Assembly: GCA_033032175.1 (NCBI GenBank)
Contig: CM065331.1
Location: 9,486,370 to 9,550,369 of the forward strand
Source of the DNA: Saturnia japonica
Lineage: Eukaryota; Arthropoda; Insecta; Lepidoptera; Saturniidae
Length of the DNA: 64,000 bases
Reading direction: 5' to 3'
The translations under genes were made by a program, and so were the position numbers. Under the pieces are notes generated by a model. The model did not search any database. It was given only the letters and a program-made list of their open reading frames with translations, and was not told where the DNA came from. Shown piece by piece: positions 22,691-35,595 of this stretch; position 1 is the first letter of the stretch; each line of letters opens with the position of its first letter.

Positions 22691-22830
22691 ATTCAAATTT
22701 GTACTCCCGAATGCGACAATACCGCCCCTGTTTACCGGTGACGACATCGTTCCATATTCGAATTTGAAATTGAAATTTCGAACTATTCACCGTCGTCGCC
22801 GAAGCGACAGCGGATGCGTAGAATTTATTC
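22691..22830. other. CpG-rich islet
   Basis: ACCGGTGACGACATCGTTCC is followed by ATTCGAATTTGAAATTG and TCACCGTCGTCGCCGAAGCG, all in an AT-rich setting. A similar arrangement (ACCGGTG, GACGACGACG, TTCAAATTTGAATTTCGAA) occurs at 25255-25385. This could be a regulatory element or an undescribed repeat. Confidence 0.35.
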
Positions 22831-23552
22831 TTTTAGTAATAAAGACGGATATCGAGGCAAAGGACGAAAGATAATATTGTTTATAAAAAAGAAATCATGT
22901 AAAAAGGTTTTTTTTGAGATCCAAAATTTTGAATTGTAAAATCATGATAAAACTGTTTTGACTTGTGCCCTAGATTTTTTCCTGAATATTTTTGAATTCG
23001 TTTAAGTTATTTCGAACTGTAATCCGTTTGTTGGGAATTTATTTTTTTACTGTACCGTTTAAAATTCATATTTTTTTCACTCACAATGCTATGAATTTCT
23101 GAGGCTTATAAATTCAAATGATGTTTTTAGGACAAAATGTTTTTGGACACGTGTATGGTTATTGATCAATTTGGATAATATTGTTTGCTTAATGTAATAG
23201 GAATTATGCATACATTATTATTTCAATGTTATTGAATCTGTTTTAAATTGTTATGGTAATTGGGCCAATTAAATAATATACCAACTTAGGAGAGGTTAAT
23301 TTAAAAAAAAAGGTTTTTGTTTTTTTTTTAATTTTTGATTAACCTAATCAAAGTTTCTATTATCGCGCTGCGCCTGTATGAGTGTAGGCAAAGAAAATGA
23401 AAGTTACTTACGGTTTACGGTGAAACAACTCATCTGTTTTCCGATAAAAAAATTTGAAGGTAAGTCAGTAGTTAGTTACACATTTTTCGTAAGGGACACA
23501 AGTAAGACTTTTTTAATGATTTTTCCTTATTGCTACTTAAGATTACGAACGA
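22831..23552. other. Unassigned AT-rich DNA
   Basis: A 61-codon frame starting at 23378 contains a GTAAGT donor-like sequence near 23460, but there is no acceptor or motif to support an exon. Confidence 0.35.
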
Positions 23553-23792
23553 TAAAAAAGTAAAAGTAGCCTAAGTTACTCCCTATAACATCAGCTATCT
23601 ATCAGTGAAAGTCCCGTCAAAATCGGTCCAACCGTTTTGGAGATTACCCGGAACAAACAGACAGACTGACAGACAAAAATTTGAAAAATGGATGTTTTGT
23701 TATCGGTATCGTATGTAATTGTCATATGAATTTAGTAAAAAGCTGTTATTTTGACATTACAAACAGACAATTCAATTTTATTAATTGTATAC
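23553..23792 (-). mobile_element. Helitron family A, 5' half
   Basis: Minus strand: ATACAATTAATAAAATTGAA, GTCTGTTTGTAATGTCAAAA and CCGATTTTGACGGGACTTTC are present. The 3' half with the hairpin and CTAG is missing. Confidence 0.75.
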
Positions 23793-24324
23793 CTACATAA
23801 TACAATAAATTAAGATTATTATATACATCGTTAATGTAACATTAATTCGATTTACGTTTATACATATTTACATAATGTTATGTAGGTATATAATATAATA
23901 TATGAAGTGAAACTAATGGCTTTGAACGTAGCTACTACGCATGCGTCACACGAGGCGGGAACAAGCGTGATTGGCTGCATCCTGTCGCAAATTGAACGCC
24001 GCGGACGTCCGTCGACGTACGACACGTTTATTTAAATAAAAAAATCCGTATTCGATTTTATATTATTGTTGGAACTTGAACTATTTCAGTGTTCGTGTGA
24101 CCAGTGTTGCTAGTTTATACGAAGATGACTTTAGTAGTAGAAAATATTCATTTAAGGATAAAGTATTTCATTACTGGTAAAGAAATCTTCTTTATAAATA
24201 AAATGATAAGTTTTGTCGTTATGCGCGTATCGCGCAAAAAGTACCTACTGGATAGATTTTTTTATTTTTCTCCTTAGATATTCGGCCTTTATCTAATAAA
24301 AGTCACGGTATAAATTTAAAAAAT
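23793..24324. other. Spacer with a CpG-rich islet
   Basis: Around 23930-24030 the sequence becomes CpG-rich (CGAGGCGGGAACAAGCG and GCCGCGGACGTCCGTCGACG). About 95 bases later an ATG at 24125 opens a 51-codon frame without known motifs. A promoter is possible but unproven. Confidence 0.3.
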
Positions 24325-24366
24325 AATACCTGTACACCACACGAGCGGAGCCGCGGACACAGCTAG
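24325..24366 (+). mobile_element. Helitron 3' end fragment
   Basis: CACGAGCGGAGCCGCGGACA followed by CAGCTAG|T has the hairpin-plus-CTAG form. No family body is recognisable. Confidence 0.5.
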
Positions 24367-25254
24367 TAACTAACAAATTTATCCATTAAAAAACTAATTG
24401 AACTCGAAAGTATATAATACTTATATACTACATACTTCTATGTGTTATTACTAAGAATAAAATACTTTTTATTAGTTACTTTAGTCCATAGAAACGTTTT
24501 CCTCGATTTTAACCCCGGATAATGACACTAGGGTTTAATTAAATTTATGTTTTTATACCATACAACCTATATCTACCACTGCCATGCTTCTACGTTTTAT
24601 TTTGTTCCATAAATTAATTATTATAAGAACTAGGAGCGTTCTAAAATTACTAAAATTCATGATCTTTTATTACTCTTGAATTTTTTTAATCAGTCCTGTT
24701 TTCGAGGAGTAATCAGAGGAATACGAAATTATGATCTCATCTATTTTACATAGGTATAATCAGTTCGAGCTACAGTTGTCTTTCTCGCTTTATTTTTTTG
24801 TTCAGGTATAGTACGACACTGCGTTTGCTCTAAGATTTTTCGATTTTAATTTTCGTAGAGCAAGGCTGCCCAATGAACTTTAGAGGTGGACTATAATTTC
24901 GAATTCTTGTTGACTACCACCTGGACCTAACACTATATATCTATACATTCTTACAGCATTCACAGATTCATATATAAAATATAGCTTATTAAAATGAATA
25001 AAGTTTTCAGTTAACGATAGTTTAATAATAATTAGTGAGCAAATTTAAATGCGCCTTCAAACAAACAAACAAATCAGCAGCCTTATATTATTCGTCTATA
25101 ATATTAATTATATGATATTAACAGTTTCCTAGTTCATAGTTATAAAATTTCAATATTATAAACTATATTACATAATATTTAGTACCTGTACTAACCTCTT
25201 CTTAAGATCTCATTGCTAATCCATTTATCAAATTAAATAATACAAAACGCGCGC
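24367..25254. other. Unassigned AT-rich DNA
   Basis: Nothing supported. Confidence 0.45.
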
Positions 25255-25385
25255 CTGCTTTCGACCGATTAAAAAATTAAACACAGCAACACCGGTGAAC
25301 GGTGTGCTCGTAAAAAAAAAACATACGCCGACGACGACGCGGTTCCGTTCAAATTTGAATTTCGAATACGGCATCCATTTTTGAA
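25255..25385. other. CpG-rich islet
   Basis: It contains ACACCGGTGAACGGTGTGC, GCCGACGACGACGCGGTTCC and TTCAAATTTGAATTTCGAA, resembling the islet at 22.7 kb. Confidence 0.35.
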
Positions 25386-25894
25386 ATTAGACTTTTTTAA
25401 TTAAAGGGCGGAATTCTCACGATATGATCGCGCTTTGTCGTCCGTTTCGCGACCTCTTTGTTGTTTACCTTTTTTTTTCTATTTGGCTTTCGTATTTTTT
25501 TTTTGTTAAGGTAAAGCAAGCAAAGGCTTTGTAATTATACGAATATTCACTCCGAGGAATGATTCTTTGTACAGATACGCGGTACATAAGTCTATATAAT
25601 AATAATAATCATACAATCGCCGTGTCCAAAGATACAAAAATACGTAGAATGGCAGTTCTATATTTTACCCACGTACAGTGGTATTACTAGAAAATTTCTC
25701 AAGAGTTCAGCCTTCCTCACGATGTTTCCTTCACCGTCAACCGTTATCAACTTTAATTCGTATTGTCGTAAATAAGCATGTGGCCCGCCTGATTGTAAGC
25801 GGTTACCCTAAATTATGGACGCTTGTAACAAACACCATGACTTTAAACCCCCCCCCCCCCCTTTTCTCGAGGACTTTGGAAGCCCTACCCATCG
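25386..25894. other. Spacer with poly-C run and SINE-like fragment
   Basis: TCACGATGTTTCCTTCACCG (about 25718) is a phrase also seen, inverted, in SINE family S2. A run of about 15 C lies at 25848-25862. Confidence 0.4.
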
Positions 25895-26005
25895 TAGGAA
25901 TAAAACACACGGTTATTTGGCTGCGATCTTTTGTTGGGTGGAGCTATTCCACCAGTCGGAACTGCCCCAAGTAGAGAATAATTTTAGAGATTTCTCTGTA
26001 CCCTG
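25895..26005 (-). repeat. Dispersed repeat family H
   Basis: The minus strand has GGCAGTTCCGACTGGTGGAA followed by TAGCTCCACCCAAC, the inverse of the copies at 10.1 and 39.1 kb. Confidence 0.5.
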
Positions 26006-26248
26006 CCTCTCTTCTTGAAACACTGTAATTACGTTTTATTTTAGTACCTACTCCCTAAAATACAGGTGGCTGCAATTTTGTGTTAAGGGTTTCGAAATTG
26101 ATTTTTTTTCTCTTTTGTTTTCCAGATAAAATCGTCTCTGCTTACCCCGATATATATGTGGCGTGCTTATAAAACTACACCCAAAGGTGACACTCATATA
26201 GACTGTCTGGGATTCATATCCGAGTGGTAAGTGATTTTTATATCTATA

Positions 26249-26747
26249 CTAGCTATGTCCGCGGCTTCGCTTACGTGGAATACAGAATGCCATCGATCAG
26301 GCATACGCGCAAATCTTGCTCCCCCATTCCCGGCTTTTTTAAAGACAAAAATGCTCATTGTGAGTGTTCCTTAGAGGATAGACGTATACTCTCCCTGACT
26401 TTCTTGTAGGTCTTTTTAATGTCTACAATTATGTAGTACATTAATCTGCTATATCTCTTTTACTTTGAGTACAGCGTAAACCATTTAAGCGCCCGAATTG
26501 ATTCACCATGGCCAGTATTTTTTTGAGCGGACCCCTAAATCTTTTTCTAAAATTAAAGTAGCCTAAGTTACCCCCTATAACATCAGCTATCTACCAGTGA
26601 AAACCCCATCAAAATCGGTCCACCCAGACAAAAATTTTAAAAATGGGCGTTTTGTTATCGGTATCTTATATACTTTCATATGCATTTAGTAAAAAGCTGT
26701 TATTTTGACATTACAAACAGACACTTCAATTTTATTAATTGTATAGA
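26249..26747 (-). mobile_element. Non-autonomous Helitron, family A (complete)
   Basis: Minus strand: A|TCTATACAATTAATAAAATT to CCGCGGACATAGCTAG|T, 499 bases. All family blocks are present in order, including GTTTGTAATGTCAAAATAAC and GGTTTACGCTGTACTC. No frame is seen. Confidence 0.85.
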
Positions 26748-27224
26748 TAAATAAAATGATTCAGGTTTGCCGCTGAACGCTCATCACTCAAAAAGTACTG
26801 TAGAGATTTTAATCATTTTGATTTTTTTACTACATAAATACTTGGTCTTTATCAAAATTAAAAAAAAAAAACACGATACCTTCATTCATTAAAAAGTTAA
26901 TAAAGTTTTAAGAATTTATTACTGAGGACGTTATTATAGACAACCGCAAAGATTATAGCCAGATTATATACACTAAATTGATGTGTACAATACTTGTTTG
27001 TAAGCAATGAAGGGTCACAGTGACCCCGCAGTGAGTCACATAATCAATACATGCCATTAAATTAGTCAAAGGGCGTCGAGAACATCTGCCCTTAACTGTA
27101 ATGGAATTAAATTTTATAATATGATACATTGAATTAATACATAATCGTTCTAGATACGACTTATACAACTAACAGTCGTTTTCAATAACATATCTGAGAT
27201 CACTATCTCCGATTAGTACATACT
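26748..27224. other. Unassigned AT-rich DNA
   Basis: No supported feature. Confidence 0.4.
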
Positions 27225-27320
27225 ATAATAGCTGACCCGCGCAACTTCGTCGACGTCACATAGTAATGGAAACTCTCAAAAGGAATATTTTTTTCCCGTT
27301 TTTAAATAGGTTATTGAAAC
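27225..27320 (-). mobile_element. Helitron 3' end fragment
   Basis: The minus strand reads TCCTTTTGAGAGTTTCCATT, then GACGTCGACGAAGTTGCGCG, then GGTCAGCTAT. The same GGAAGCTCTCAAAAGGAATA phrase occurs at 19.35 kb, tying it to that element. Confidence 0.45.
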
Positions 27321-27534
27321 GAAAGTAAGTATAAAACGATAGATCTAGTAACTACAACAACGGATATATATGTTATATTGAAAACGGACGTAAATAATGT
27401 GAAATACACTTTTTATAAGAGTATTTATTTAGAAAACATACAACTAAATACTACGCATTCAATGTACCACAAATAGTAGAGAGTGTAAGCATAGATTAGG
27501 ATAGGAGTAAAATTTAGAAAAACATAGAGGAGTT

Positions 27535-27960
27535 GGGTGTATCTTCGAAGTTGCAGGTTCAAATGCAAATGAAATTAAAATGAGACAATCCTTTAGGTAT
27601 CCCCTGTCCACTGATAAAAGAATCATCCAAATCGGTTCATAAACAACGAAGTTATAGCTGAACATTCATTAAAAAAAACTTATATGTAACTACATTCGAA
27701 TTAATAACATTCTCCTTTTTTTGAAGTCTGTTAAAATGTCAATTTTTAAAAAAAGAGAAATCAATTTCAACAGTTTTGTGAAGTTCCCTTGTGTATCTTC
27801 GAAGTCGAATGTCCAATACCAATCAAATTAAAATGTGATCTCATCTGATTTATCCCCTTTCCAATGAATGAAAAATGGATCATCTAAATCGGTTCATTAA
27901 CAAAGAAGTTATGGCTGAACATAATATACAATCGAATTGACAACAACCTCTTTTTTGAAA
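27535..27960 (+). repeat. Dispersed repeat family C, two adjacent copies
   Basis: Two consecutive copies (27535-27720 and 27790-27960) each start GTGTATCTTCGAAGT and include AAATCGGTTCAT and AGTTATGGCTGAACAT-like blocks. The first shows CTTTAGGTATCCCCTG. That is the uninterrupted form of the site where the TRIM at 49.4 kb inserted. Confidence 0.65.
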
Positions 27961-28149
27961 TAAAAAAAAATACTACTTTTGTTTCAAATTACCTATCCAG
28001 TACGTTGGAACGTTACAGTTCAATGGTATGATCTAATTTTGAGGGGTGACTGGGCAATAATCGTGACCCACGGGAACCCGTACCCCCACACATATGATAA
28101 AAACCAAACAAAATGTAATAAAAGCGTATTTAAATGACACTTACTTTTT

Positions 28150-28365
28150 ACTCCTTCATTAACCTAGTTGTCGTAAATGCGACTGCTATGCTCGAAGTTC
28201 TGGGTTCGATTCCAAGGTCGAGCAAAGTGCTATTGGTGTTTTCTATGAAACTCTTAATAGCAGCTCGGAGTTTTGATTAGTACCCGCCGAACTGTGGATG
28301 TACACCTCTGCCTAACCCTCCGGGGGTACAGGCGTGATGGTATGTTATGTTATTTTTTACTTCTT
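28150..28365 (+). mobile_element. tRNA-derived SINE (family S1)
   Basis: It has an A-box-like TTAACCTAGTTGTCG (about 28159) and a clear B box GGGTTCGATTCC (28202-28213). The S1 body GCAGCTCGGAGTTTTG follows, then CTCCGGGGGTACAGGCGTGA. A second copy is at 51222-51365. The A/B boxes form an internal polymerase III promoter. The spacing is tRNA-like, but the arms do not pair as a functional tRNA. Confidence 0.75.
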
Positions 28366-28510
28366 TATCACGGCATACTAACGCAACTGTTCGTAATGGT
28401 GAACACGGTAAAATCCAAACACAACGGTGACCACCGAGAGATCTCGGATCCATTGCTGATCTTCGGTCGCCTGCAAGCTGCGTATACACTGGCTCATCCC
28501 GAAACGCGAT
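28366..28510. repeat. Dispersed repeat family I
   Basis: AATCCAAACACAACGGTGAC followed by CACCGAGAG also occurs at 38707-38735. It abuts the SINE and may be its extension. Confidence 0.45.
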
Positions 28511-30795
28511 AAAATTAAAGATTTATTACTAAGTTTCCTGGTGGTCGGGATACGGTCAAGTACAGATTCCTACCACGTTTGATTACTTGACTACAACTAT
28601 TCACATGTTCGTAATAGTTTTTTTTTAATACCAGCAAGACACTATAACTCTACAGTAGGTACCTTATAAGTACGGTACAGTCGACAAACAACGGCGGCCG
28701 TCGGTGATACAAATTTGAGCGGCAGTCGACGATGAAATGGCGATCTGCTAAAATGCCTCTTCACGCTTCGTTTGAATGACCCAATATTATTAAAGGAAGG
28801 GGAAAACACGGTGGCTGGGAATCTATTCTACATCATCACGGTACGGCAAAGGAAAGAATTAGAGAACTTGTAAAATTCCCGGTAAGATTCTAATTACTTC
28901 TAGGCATCAACGGAGGCCATCCGTTGATTACGGTCCCTCTGCCGTTAGATTTTACTTAAATAATTTATTTGCACTCAGCTAAGCAAAAGTCTGTTAACTG
29001 TCTATTCAGATATTCACTACACTGTATCTTTCTCACATAATATGGTCCTCTTGCAGATTTCTTCCTTTATCGCTTGTTATTTCCACTCTGTTGTCCAAAA
29101 CAGAACTGTCCTGGCTCGTAACACGGCTCCCTTATATACCAACATAAAACGAGGTTCGAAATCACTAGAAGGCCCTTAAACTTTACGCCATCTTTTAAAA
29201 AGGGGAAGTGTTCTATTTTTAGGCTAATGTTTGTTGGATTACGCAATCGGACCGATAAGTTTTGAATATGTGTGTAAACTGCAACAATGTATTTTCTTAC
29301 TAACGAATACATACTCAGTGTTTCGAGTAGATTCTAGACGTTCCCAGATATTTCGATAATAGTGAACTTTTTGTAATTTTTCTCAGGTCGTAACAGTACT
29401 AACAATACAGGCTGTGTATTTTCCTAAAACTCAACCTAAAGTAATAATGAAATGTAAGAGGTACATTAACCACAACACGGTGTATACATACAAACATTAT
29501 AAGAGGGTAATTACAGAGGCACTGAGTCGGCGGGTCCTGTGTAAATAATTTTAAATGTAATGTTAAATGCTCCAACCGTAAGGGTGTTGTTACATGACGC
29601 CAGAGAGTTTCTTAATAATTTCATATAATCAAATGAGTTAAAAATTCACCTAACTGTGTGAGTATGTGGAAATAATGAAGATATTCAATAATTGTTGATG
29701 GAATGTGTTAGGAATTAAATGAGCAGAAGTCGTTTAATTTTAAGTTTAGGGTTATGTTCTTAATTAACTTCCTATTCGGATAGTATGCTCTGGAACTTTA
29801 TTAGTGATAGAAGTATATATTCTTTTTGAAGTAAAAACTTCTTCAGTATGTACTATTGTGGTTTGAAACACGAGGAAACGAAAAAGCGACACTAAGAGGA
29901 GACAAACACATATTAAATGTACCCTAAATAACCTGCGAGAGAATGAGATACAATACAATAAATAGAGTTTCCTGTTATCTCAGTCTTCTCTTTGTACGTG
30001 TGTGCGTGCCTGCGTATTACCAAGCCTTGGGAAATGGCGTCATAGCTAGAGTGGTGTATTGTTCACGTGTATCGTTTATGTGAGTAGTTTTATGTGTTCC
30101 GAAGATTTCAAACTGCACACACGTTATTTACTTAATAGTTTAGTGTCATTTTATTTTCTTCTATTCAACTGTGGAGGCTCCGATGGAGCTGGCTTCCACT
30201 AGTTGTAAAAAAAACCCACTTAATATTAAACAAATACATAGTCAATAAGCGGTAAAAAAAAATATTTTTATCACCAGCAAATGTTGTCATGTAAACACGC
30301 CCTTATTCCGAGTCCGTTATGAACTTGGTTCAGGTGTGTACAGACACATAAAACGGGCTTAAAATGATCCCTAATTATGTTGGCACACCACAACCCCTCG
30401 GATCCTATGTGAAAGTGCTCGGTATTGTTGGGCACTTTTTCCTCAAGGGTATCCCAACGAAGACTATTCGATTAATTTCAACTTTCAGCGATTTCTGATT
30501 GCCACGAACGTACTATAGTTTTGGCTTGCGACTTATTTACACCATAAAAAAGCAGAGCATAGAAAATCTACTATACCATTTCCATTTATTCATTTTCTCG
30601 ATTACAGCTCCTGTGAAAACTTGAAGGAGCGTCTTTTTTACATTATGTATGCATTATTTTATAAAAATATGACGTTTACACACGTACAAGGTTCTTCTTC
30701 TTCCTAACTTGGCAACCGGTCCTCTTTAATGAAGACCATTACTGCCATTATCGAGTGAATTATAGTGTCATGTGATATGACGATTCAGTATCCTA
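28511..30795. other. Long interval, no gene seen
   Basis: A GC-rich patch (ACGGCGGCCGTCGGTGATAC) lies at 28690-28745. A small dispersed block is at 29870-29960, shared with 11.5 and 53.8 kb. The remainder is ordinary AT-rich DNA. Confidence 0.4.
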
Positions 30796-31020
30796 ACAAG
30801 ATGGTGACTCCCTTGTTAGAACTTTCTAGGAAATTTTGTGGGATCTCGGAATGAATGCTTTCAGCTTATATTTATAATCCACCTCACTTATGCACAAAAA
30901 CCAAACTTATATCAGGCAAAACGTCACTAATATTACATAATATAGGGTCAAAAACCTAAGTAAATGAATTAAAAATAACAACCACAACATGTCACTTCAA
31001 AATCCCGCCAAAAACCCCAC
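30796..31020 (-). repeat. Dispersed repeat family L
   Basis: Inverse of the copy at 470-680: AACAAGATGGTGACTCCCTT, TTATAATCCACCTCACTTAT and ATATTACATAATATAGGGTC lie in order. Confidence 0.5.
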
Positions 31021-31439
31021 ACGTACAAGATTATACCAGAGTCGAAGAAACTGATAGGGATGGAGCTATATCGATAAACGTAACACGATAACAGACCCGA
31101 TATTTTTTTACAAAATGTAAGAAACTAAACTACTGCCGGATACTTTTGTACAAATTTATTAACTAATATTGTATTTCATTACAAGATGTTACACATATTA
31201 ATTCTTGATTGATAATGCCAACTTCTTCAAAATTTTCGAAGCTGTTGTAAAATAAGTAGGTATAGGTAGGTAGGTACTCGACAATGAAATGAAATAATTA
31301 TAACGACAGGTAATCTTTATTTATTTATTTTCATCAAAATTTGATGAATATTCACTGTCACTCGATGGTTATTACTTATTTAGTCACAACACTACAACTA
31401 TCAAATTAGAACTGTCATCGAGAAAATAAAGAAATGGAA
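31021..31439. other. Unassigned AT-rich DNA
   Basis: Nothing supported. Confidence 0.4.
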
Positions 31440-31966
31440 ATAGTATAATTTATAATAAAGCGGATAAGTTTTTTTGTTTGTTTAAACACGCCGCTAATCT
31501 CTGGAACTAGCAGTCGGATTCGAAATTATTTTTTTTTGTATATGATAGTCAGACTCTCGCGAAATATTATAGACTATTTAAGATTAGGCTACATCTCTCA
31601 CATAGCCTTAAATATTAATTTTTTAATGATACGGAAATACAATGTTCTACAATAATATTGGTTCTTAGTATATAAAAAAAAGTCAGGGATAGCGTATACC
31701 TATCTCTTATACATAAGCCACAATAGGGTATTTTATGACAAAGATTTGTTAAAAATTAAAAAGTGATTTAAAATCATTATTTTTAGACATGGCATAATAA
31801 TCCTTACAAACAAAAGTTACGTCATCATAAAGACAATTTTATGAAGTTAAATTTTGCTCTTTAGTTAGAGTTAATGCTATTTCGACACAAAGTTTAGGAC
31901 ATAATGATAAGTTAAAATAATTTATATTCGCGGTAAGATAAGTTATGATAGACTACATGGGTGCTA
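31440..31966 (+). mobile_element. Helitron family B, long copy without 3' end
   Basis: It combines the 5' blocks (TTTTTTTGTTTGTTTAAAC, GGAACTAGCAGTCGGATTCG) and the 3' body (TCAGGGATAGCGTATACC, GACAATTTTATGAAGTTAAA, GACTACATGGGTGC). This shows that the fragments at 4.2, 16.3 and 36.6 kb belong to one family. The terminal hairpin and CTAG are lost. Confidence 0.75.
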
Positions 31967-32072
31967 AATCTTTAAAAAAAAATGTTAAAAGAAAAAAAAA
32001 TATCCATTCTTCAATAGTTTTTGATGAAATCTTGTAAACGAACTCACGTCAGTCTTTAATTCGCAACCTTGT

Positions 32073-32420
32073 ATGGAATACTGTTCGCACCTTTGTAACA
32101 GATCCGGAAAATACTTCCACTATACCCTGAACAGGTTGCAGAGACGGGCTGTCCGTATTGTAAATTAAGCAAACGTTACTAAATTCATCAAACCACTTCA
32201 GCTACGTTGGTACATTGCCTCTCTGAGCGTGTTTTGCCGTCTGTACCATGGCGGGTGTTCTATAGCGCTGTTCAATCTAATACCCTCTACATCCTTTCAT
32301 AACAGAACCAGACGCGCTGGACTCCGGAGCCACGGCGGCTTTACGTTAACCTTAGCACGAACAATAAAGTTTTCTTCGTCATATCTCAACCGTATTGTGA
32401 AGCAGTGGAACTGCCCCTCG
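32073..32420 (+). pseudogene. Jockey-type LINE, C-terminal fragment of a second family
   Basis: One frame reads EYCSHL (32076), LNRLQRRAVRIVN, a stop (TAA), KPLQLRWYIASLSVFCRLYH, GGCSIALFNLIP, FHNRTRRAG and LNRIVKQWNCPSP. This matches the end of the polyprotein in a Jockey/CR1-like insect LINE, where the RRAVRI and VFYRLYHGECS-type motifs follow the reverse transcriptase. It differs from the LINE at 20.2 kb. It is dead: one in-frame stop, 5'-truncated. Confidence 0.75.
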
Positions 32421-32835
32421 CCAGTGTGTTCTCTCTGTTGGATATATCACAAATACTCACCAGTTTTGATGAGGTCAGGTTCAGGATACTTGGATTCCAC
32501 CAGATTCACAGTTTTTTTGATTATTTTCTTGATTTTATTATGGCAACGGTGTTCGAGTCGGTGCGCGCGCGAGAGAAGAGAAGCTGTTGGAATAGGAAGG
32601 GAAGGAAGGAAAGGAGCACCAAAGTTGTTGGCCGATTCACCAATCAAACTGGCCCATAATGGAACGTGTATGTTTTGTTCCGTTTTATGCAGACTTTGAC
32701 TGTACACTCTCCTTTCTTCAAACATTACGTGAAGAGAGATTTGAGCAGTCCGGCATGTCAGCGAGGATTGACGGCGGATTGTAGATTCCACGGTGGTCGC
32801 TGACTTTGTTGGATTGAACTGTGTCACAATCAGCT
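32421..32835. other. GC-richer stretch after the LINE fragment
   Basis: Frames of 126 codons (-, 32447-32827) and 84 codons (+) overlap here. Neither shows a motif I know. The stretch directly follows the LINE coding end, so it is probably LINE 3' tail or a neighbouring repeat rather than a gene. Confidence 0.35.
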
Positions 32836-35595
32836 AAATAGAAGTCAGTTTGCCGTTCTACTGTAAAAAAAAAAAAAAAATGATTTTCAACGAATCCGCG
32901 AGTTGACTGTATGTTTAAAAATTAAAGTAAATTATTAAATAATATTGGTCTGATAAAAAGCCAAAAACAATACAAATCTGGAAAGAGCAATTGTTTCTTT
33001 ATTTTATTTTCCCTTTCGAAAATAAATATTTTTTGTCTGCGAGTCACGTGATTTGAAACGCTGATTAGAAAATGTGACGTCACCATTCAGGAATTAATAT
33101 GAACGTTATATACTCCTGTGTAAGTTGACGACACATTTGTCACTGTTATACAAAATGACATATAAAATCAACGATGGCGTCACGGGACCATAATTACGCG
33201 TTTTTGTGGCGTGTGTTTTATTTAAATTAACAAAATATTTTTATAAGGCGTATTAATGAAATAAAATAGATTCATAGATATTATTTTCAACATATAAAGT
33301 GTTTAAAACAATTTTCCAAAGGTTGTCAATACATTATATGAATATAAATAAATTATTATATAGACATAATTACTAAAAACCGCTAGTAAATTACATTTTA
33401 AAAACAATATTTAAAGTATTTCTATTTAACTTTTAAAACGAAACGTTCCGTATTGTATTCAAAATCGGCCTCGAAACCGCGTCGTTTACGTAAAAAAAAA
33501 GAATACCTATTATACATTTTCTTTCATCGCAATCGGCAGTGGAAACGTAAAGAAACAGCTTTTCATGTAACAGATACTGGTTTGTATATATATATATATT
33601 TTTTTATCATCGTTCTGATTTTTAGCGAATGAAAAATGCTTTTTCGCTTCACCCCTCAATCCATTTTTGCTTCTTTTCATCGTCTGAAGCATCGGTTCTG
33701 TGTTCCGTGCATTCGGTAATGAGATTCTGTGCGTCGCTCTCTGGTGTCGAGTAGCGGTATTGATTTTTAATTATTGCGACTTCATAATTTTTCTTAATTT
33801 GAATACTTATTATTATAATATATAACTTTATTATTGTTATTGAAAACTTGCACGTGGAGAAATAATTAGATATGTTTATTCTAAATCTACGTGAATATAA
33901 TTATTCATTCCATCGAAATAATGAAGAAAAAATCACGTCAACGTCTCATAAGTGGTATAATGTTAACGAAAAACTGAGCGCATGACGGAACCAAATGGCT
34001 TTAGTATTGTTAACATAGTATGAGGGAAATTGAGGAAAATTACTATTCAATTAAATGAATTAATCTTATCAGTGAGAACAAAAATACTATTCAGTTTAAA
34101 AATGTATTACAAATCGTGTATAATCATATTTAAAATAAAATTAAACCACTTATATATTTGTTCAGCGGGCTTCGTCACTAAACGCTTTGTAAAATTGTAG
34201 AATTATATAAATATTCGTAAACTTGTTACAAACTGACCCTCAAGTTTGATGCAACACATATATAATTACATTATACACACTAGCACCGTCTATTATCAAG
34301 TAGCGTAACTTTTTTCCATTTCTAAATTGCTACAAGATGGCGCTGTAAACAGCAAACGTTCCACGATCCACCCCCATGCATAGTTTATAACTAATGTAAC
34401 AGGCATCATAACACTCCCTGAGCGGTGTATATTACTAAATTGCTATCTCCGCGCCACGGAATGGGGTGTAAAATATTCAACCGGACGGTAACTGCTTTTG
34501 TTCTGGGCGTAATGAACGATGGACCCGGTTTTCGTCAGTCATTTTTGTTAGGTTGGCAGCTTTGATTGCCGCGTTTCAGTGAGTTTATTATATCGAATCG
34601 AGATTTATAGCATAATAAATAAATAAAGATGAATGAAATGTATGTAAAAAAAATTTGACAGTATCAGTGGACCTAGTCTTTTTTTTCATTTTGACTACAA
34701 TCCCAACAATTATTAAGTGACGACGTGGCTAAAGATTTTCAATTTACTCGTAGTACGGGTACCTACTTAGAGACATATGTACAGTATGTCCTAAAACCTT
34801 GTAATAATTTTTATTCACCGAAAACTGTAGTTTAAAAAACAGAAATCTGTAAAAATAATTGTTCACTTATTTAATTTTCTCTTGGGTAAATTGAGTTTTT
34901 TTTCTGGAAGTCACGTGATTGGAATGAATATTTATAAACAGATGAGTTTCATTCCTATTAAGTCATCAGGAAATAGTGGCATTAAAATTATACATAAAGG
35001 TACTGAAAATTTTCCATAAATCTCATTTGAAATTCTAGTCAACTCAAATTTGCTCATAATAAATCTTTAACCTTTTTTTATTTTGTCTTTCTGTCTATGT
35101 AGTCAGTTTTGCCAATGTCAAGTGTGACAAATACGCATTAAAGAATTTAGTTGCCAAACGTTCGGTGTAGGTACTGTGGAATAACACATAAAAAAGATAT
35201 GACACAACATAAAGTAGTCACTTTATACATAATACTTGTTAAAAGAAACTGCAGGGATAATAGAAAACTAAATATGTTAAACCTATAAATAAAAAGCATA
35301 GGTAACTATATACATATAGACACGGATAAAGGACACATTACAATTTTATATTATTATGATAAATAAAGACACTAAATATTTCAATAAAAGTAGAATGAAC
35401 ATATGTAAGTAATGTATTGAAATTAGTAGGACGAGTAATATTACAAGGAAGAAGATTATTTAATAGTTTGGGACAATTAAAATATGTAATCAACGGATCC
35501 CTCGTTAAGATCGCATATCTTTAACCGTGGTATTATTTATTGAATGATGACGTCACGTGCGGTCATATGAACATAATTCCACTAACAATAACTTT
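32836..35595. other. Long AT-rich interval, no gene seen
   Basis: A poly-A run lies at about 32863-32880 and a TA run near 33586. TCACGTGATT motifs occur near 33045 and 34912, each after a T-rich stretch, perhaps one degenerate repeat. CACTCCCTGAGCGGTGTAT and nearby GC-richer DNA (34410-34570) have no recognisable function. Confidence 0.45.

Noticed and set aside
23378..23563. Possible exon ending in GTAAGT
   Set aside because: No acceptor or branch point upstream, no motif, and the frame continues past the donor, so the donor may be chance.
32447..32827. 126-codon open frame on the minus strand
   Set aside because: It overlaps other open frames on the plus strand, follows a LINE coding end directly and shows no recognisable domain, so LINE tail or repeat is more likely.
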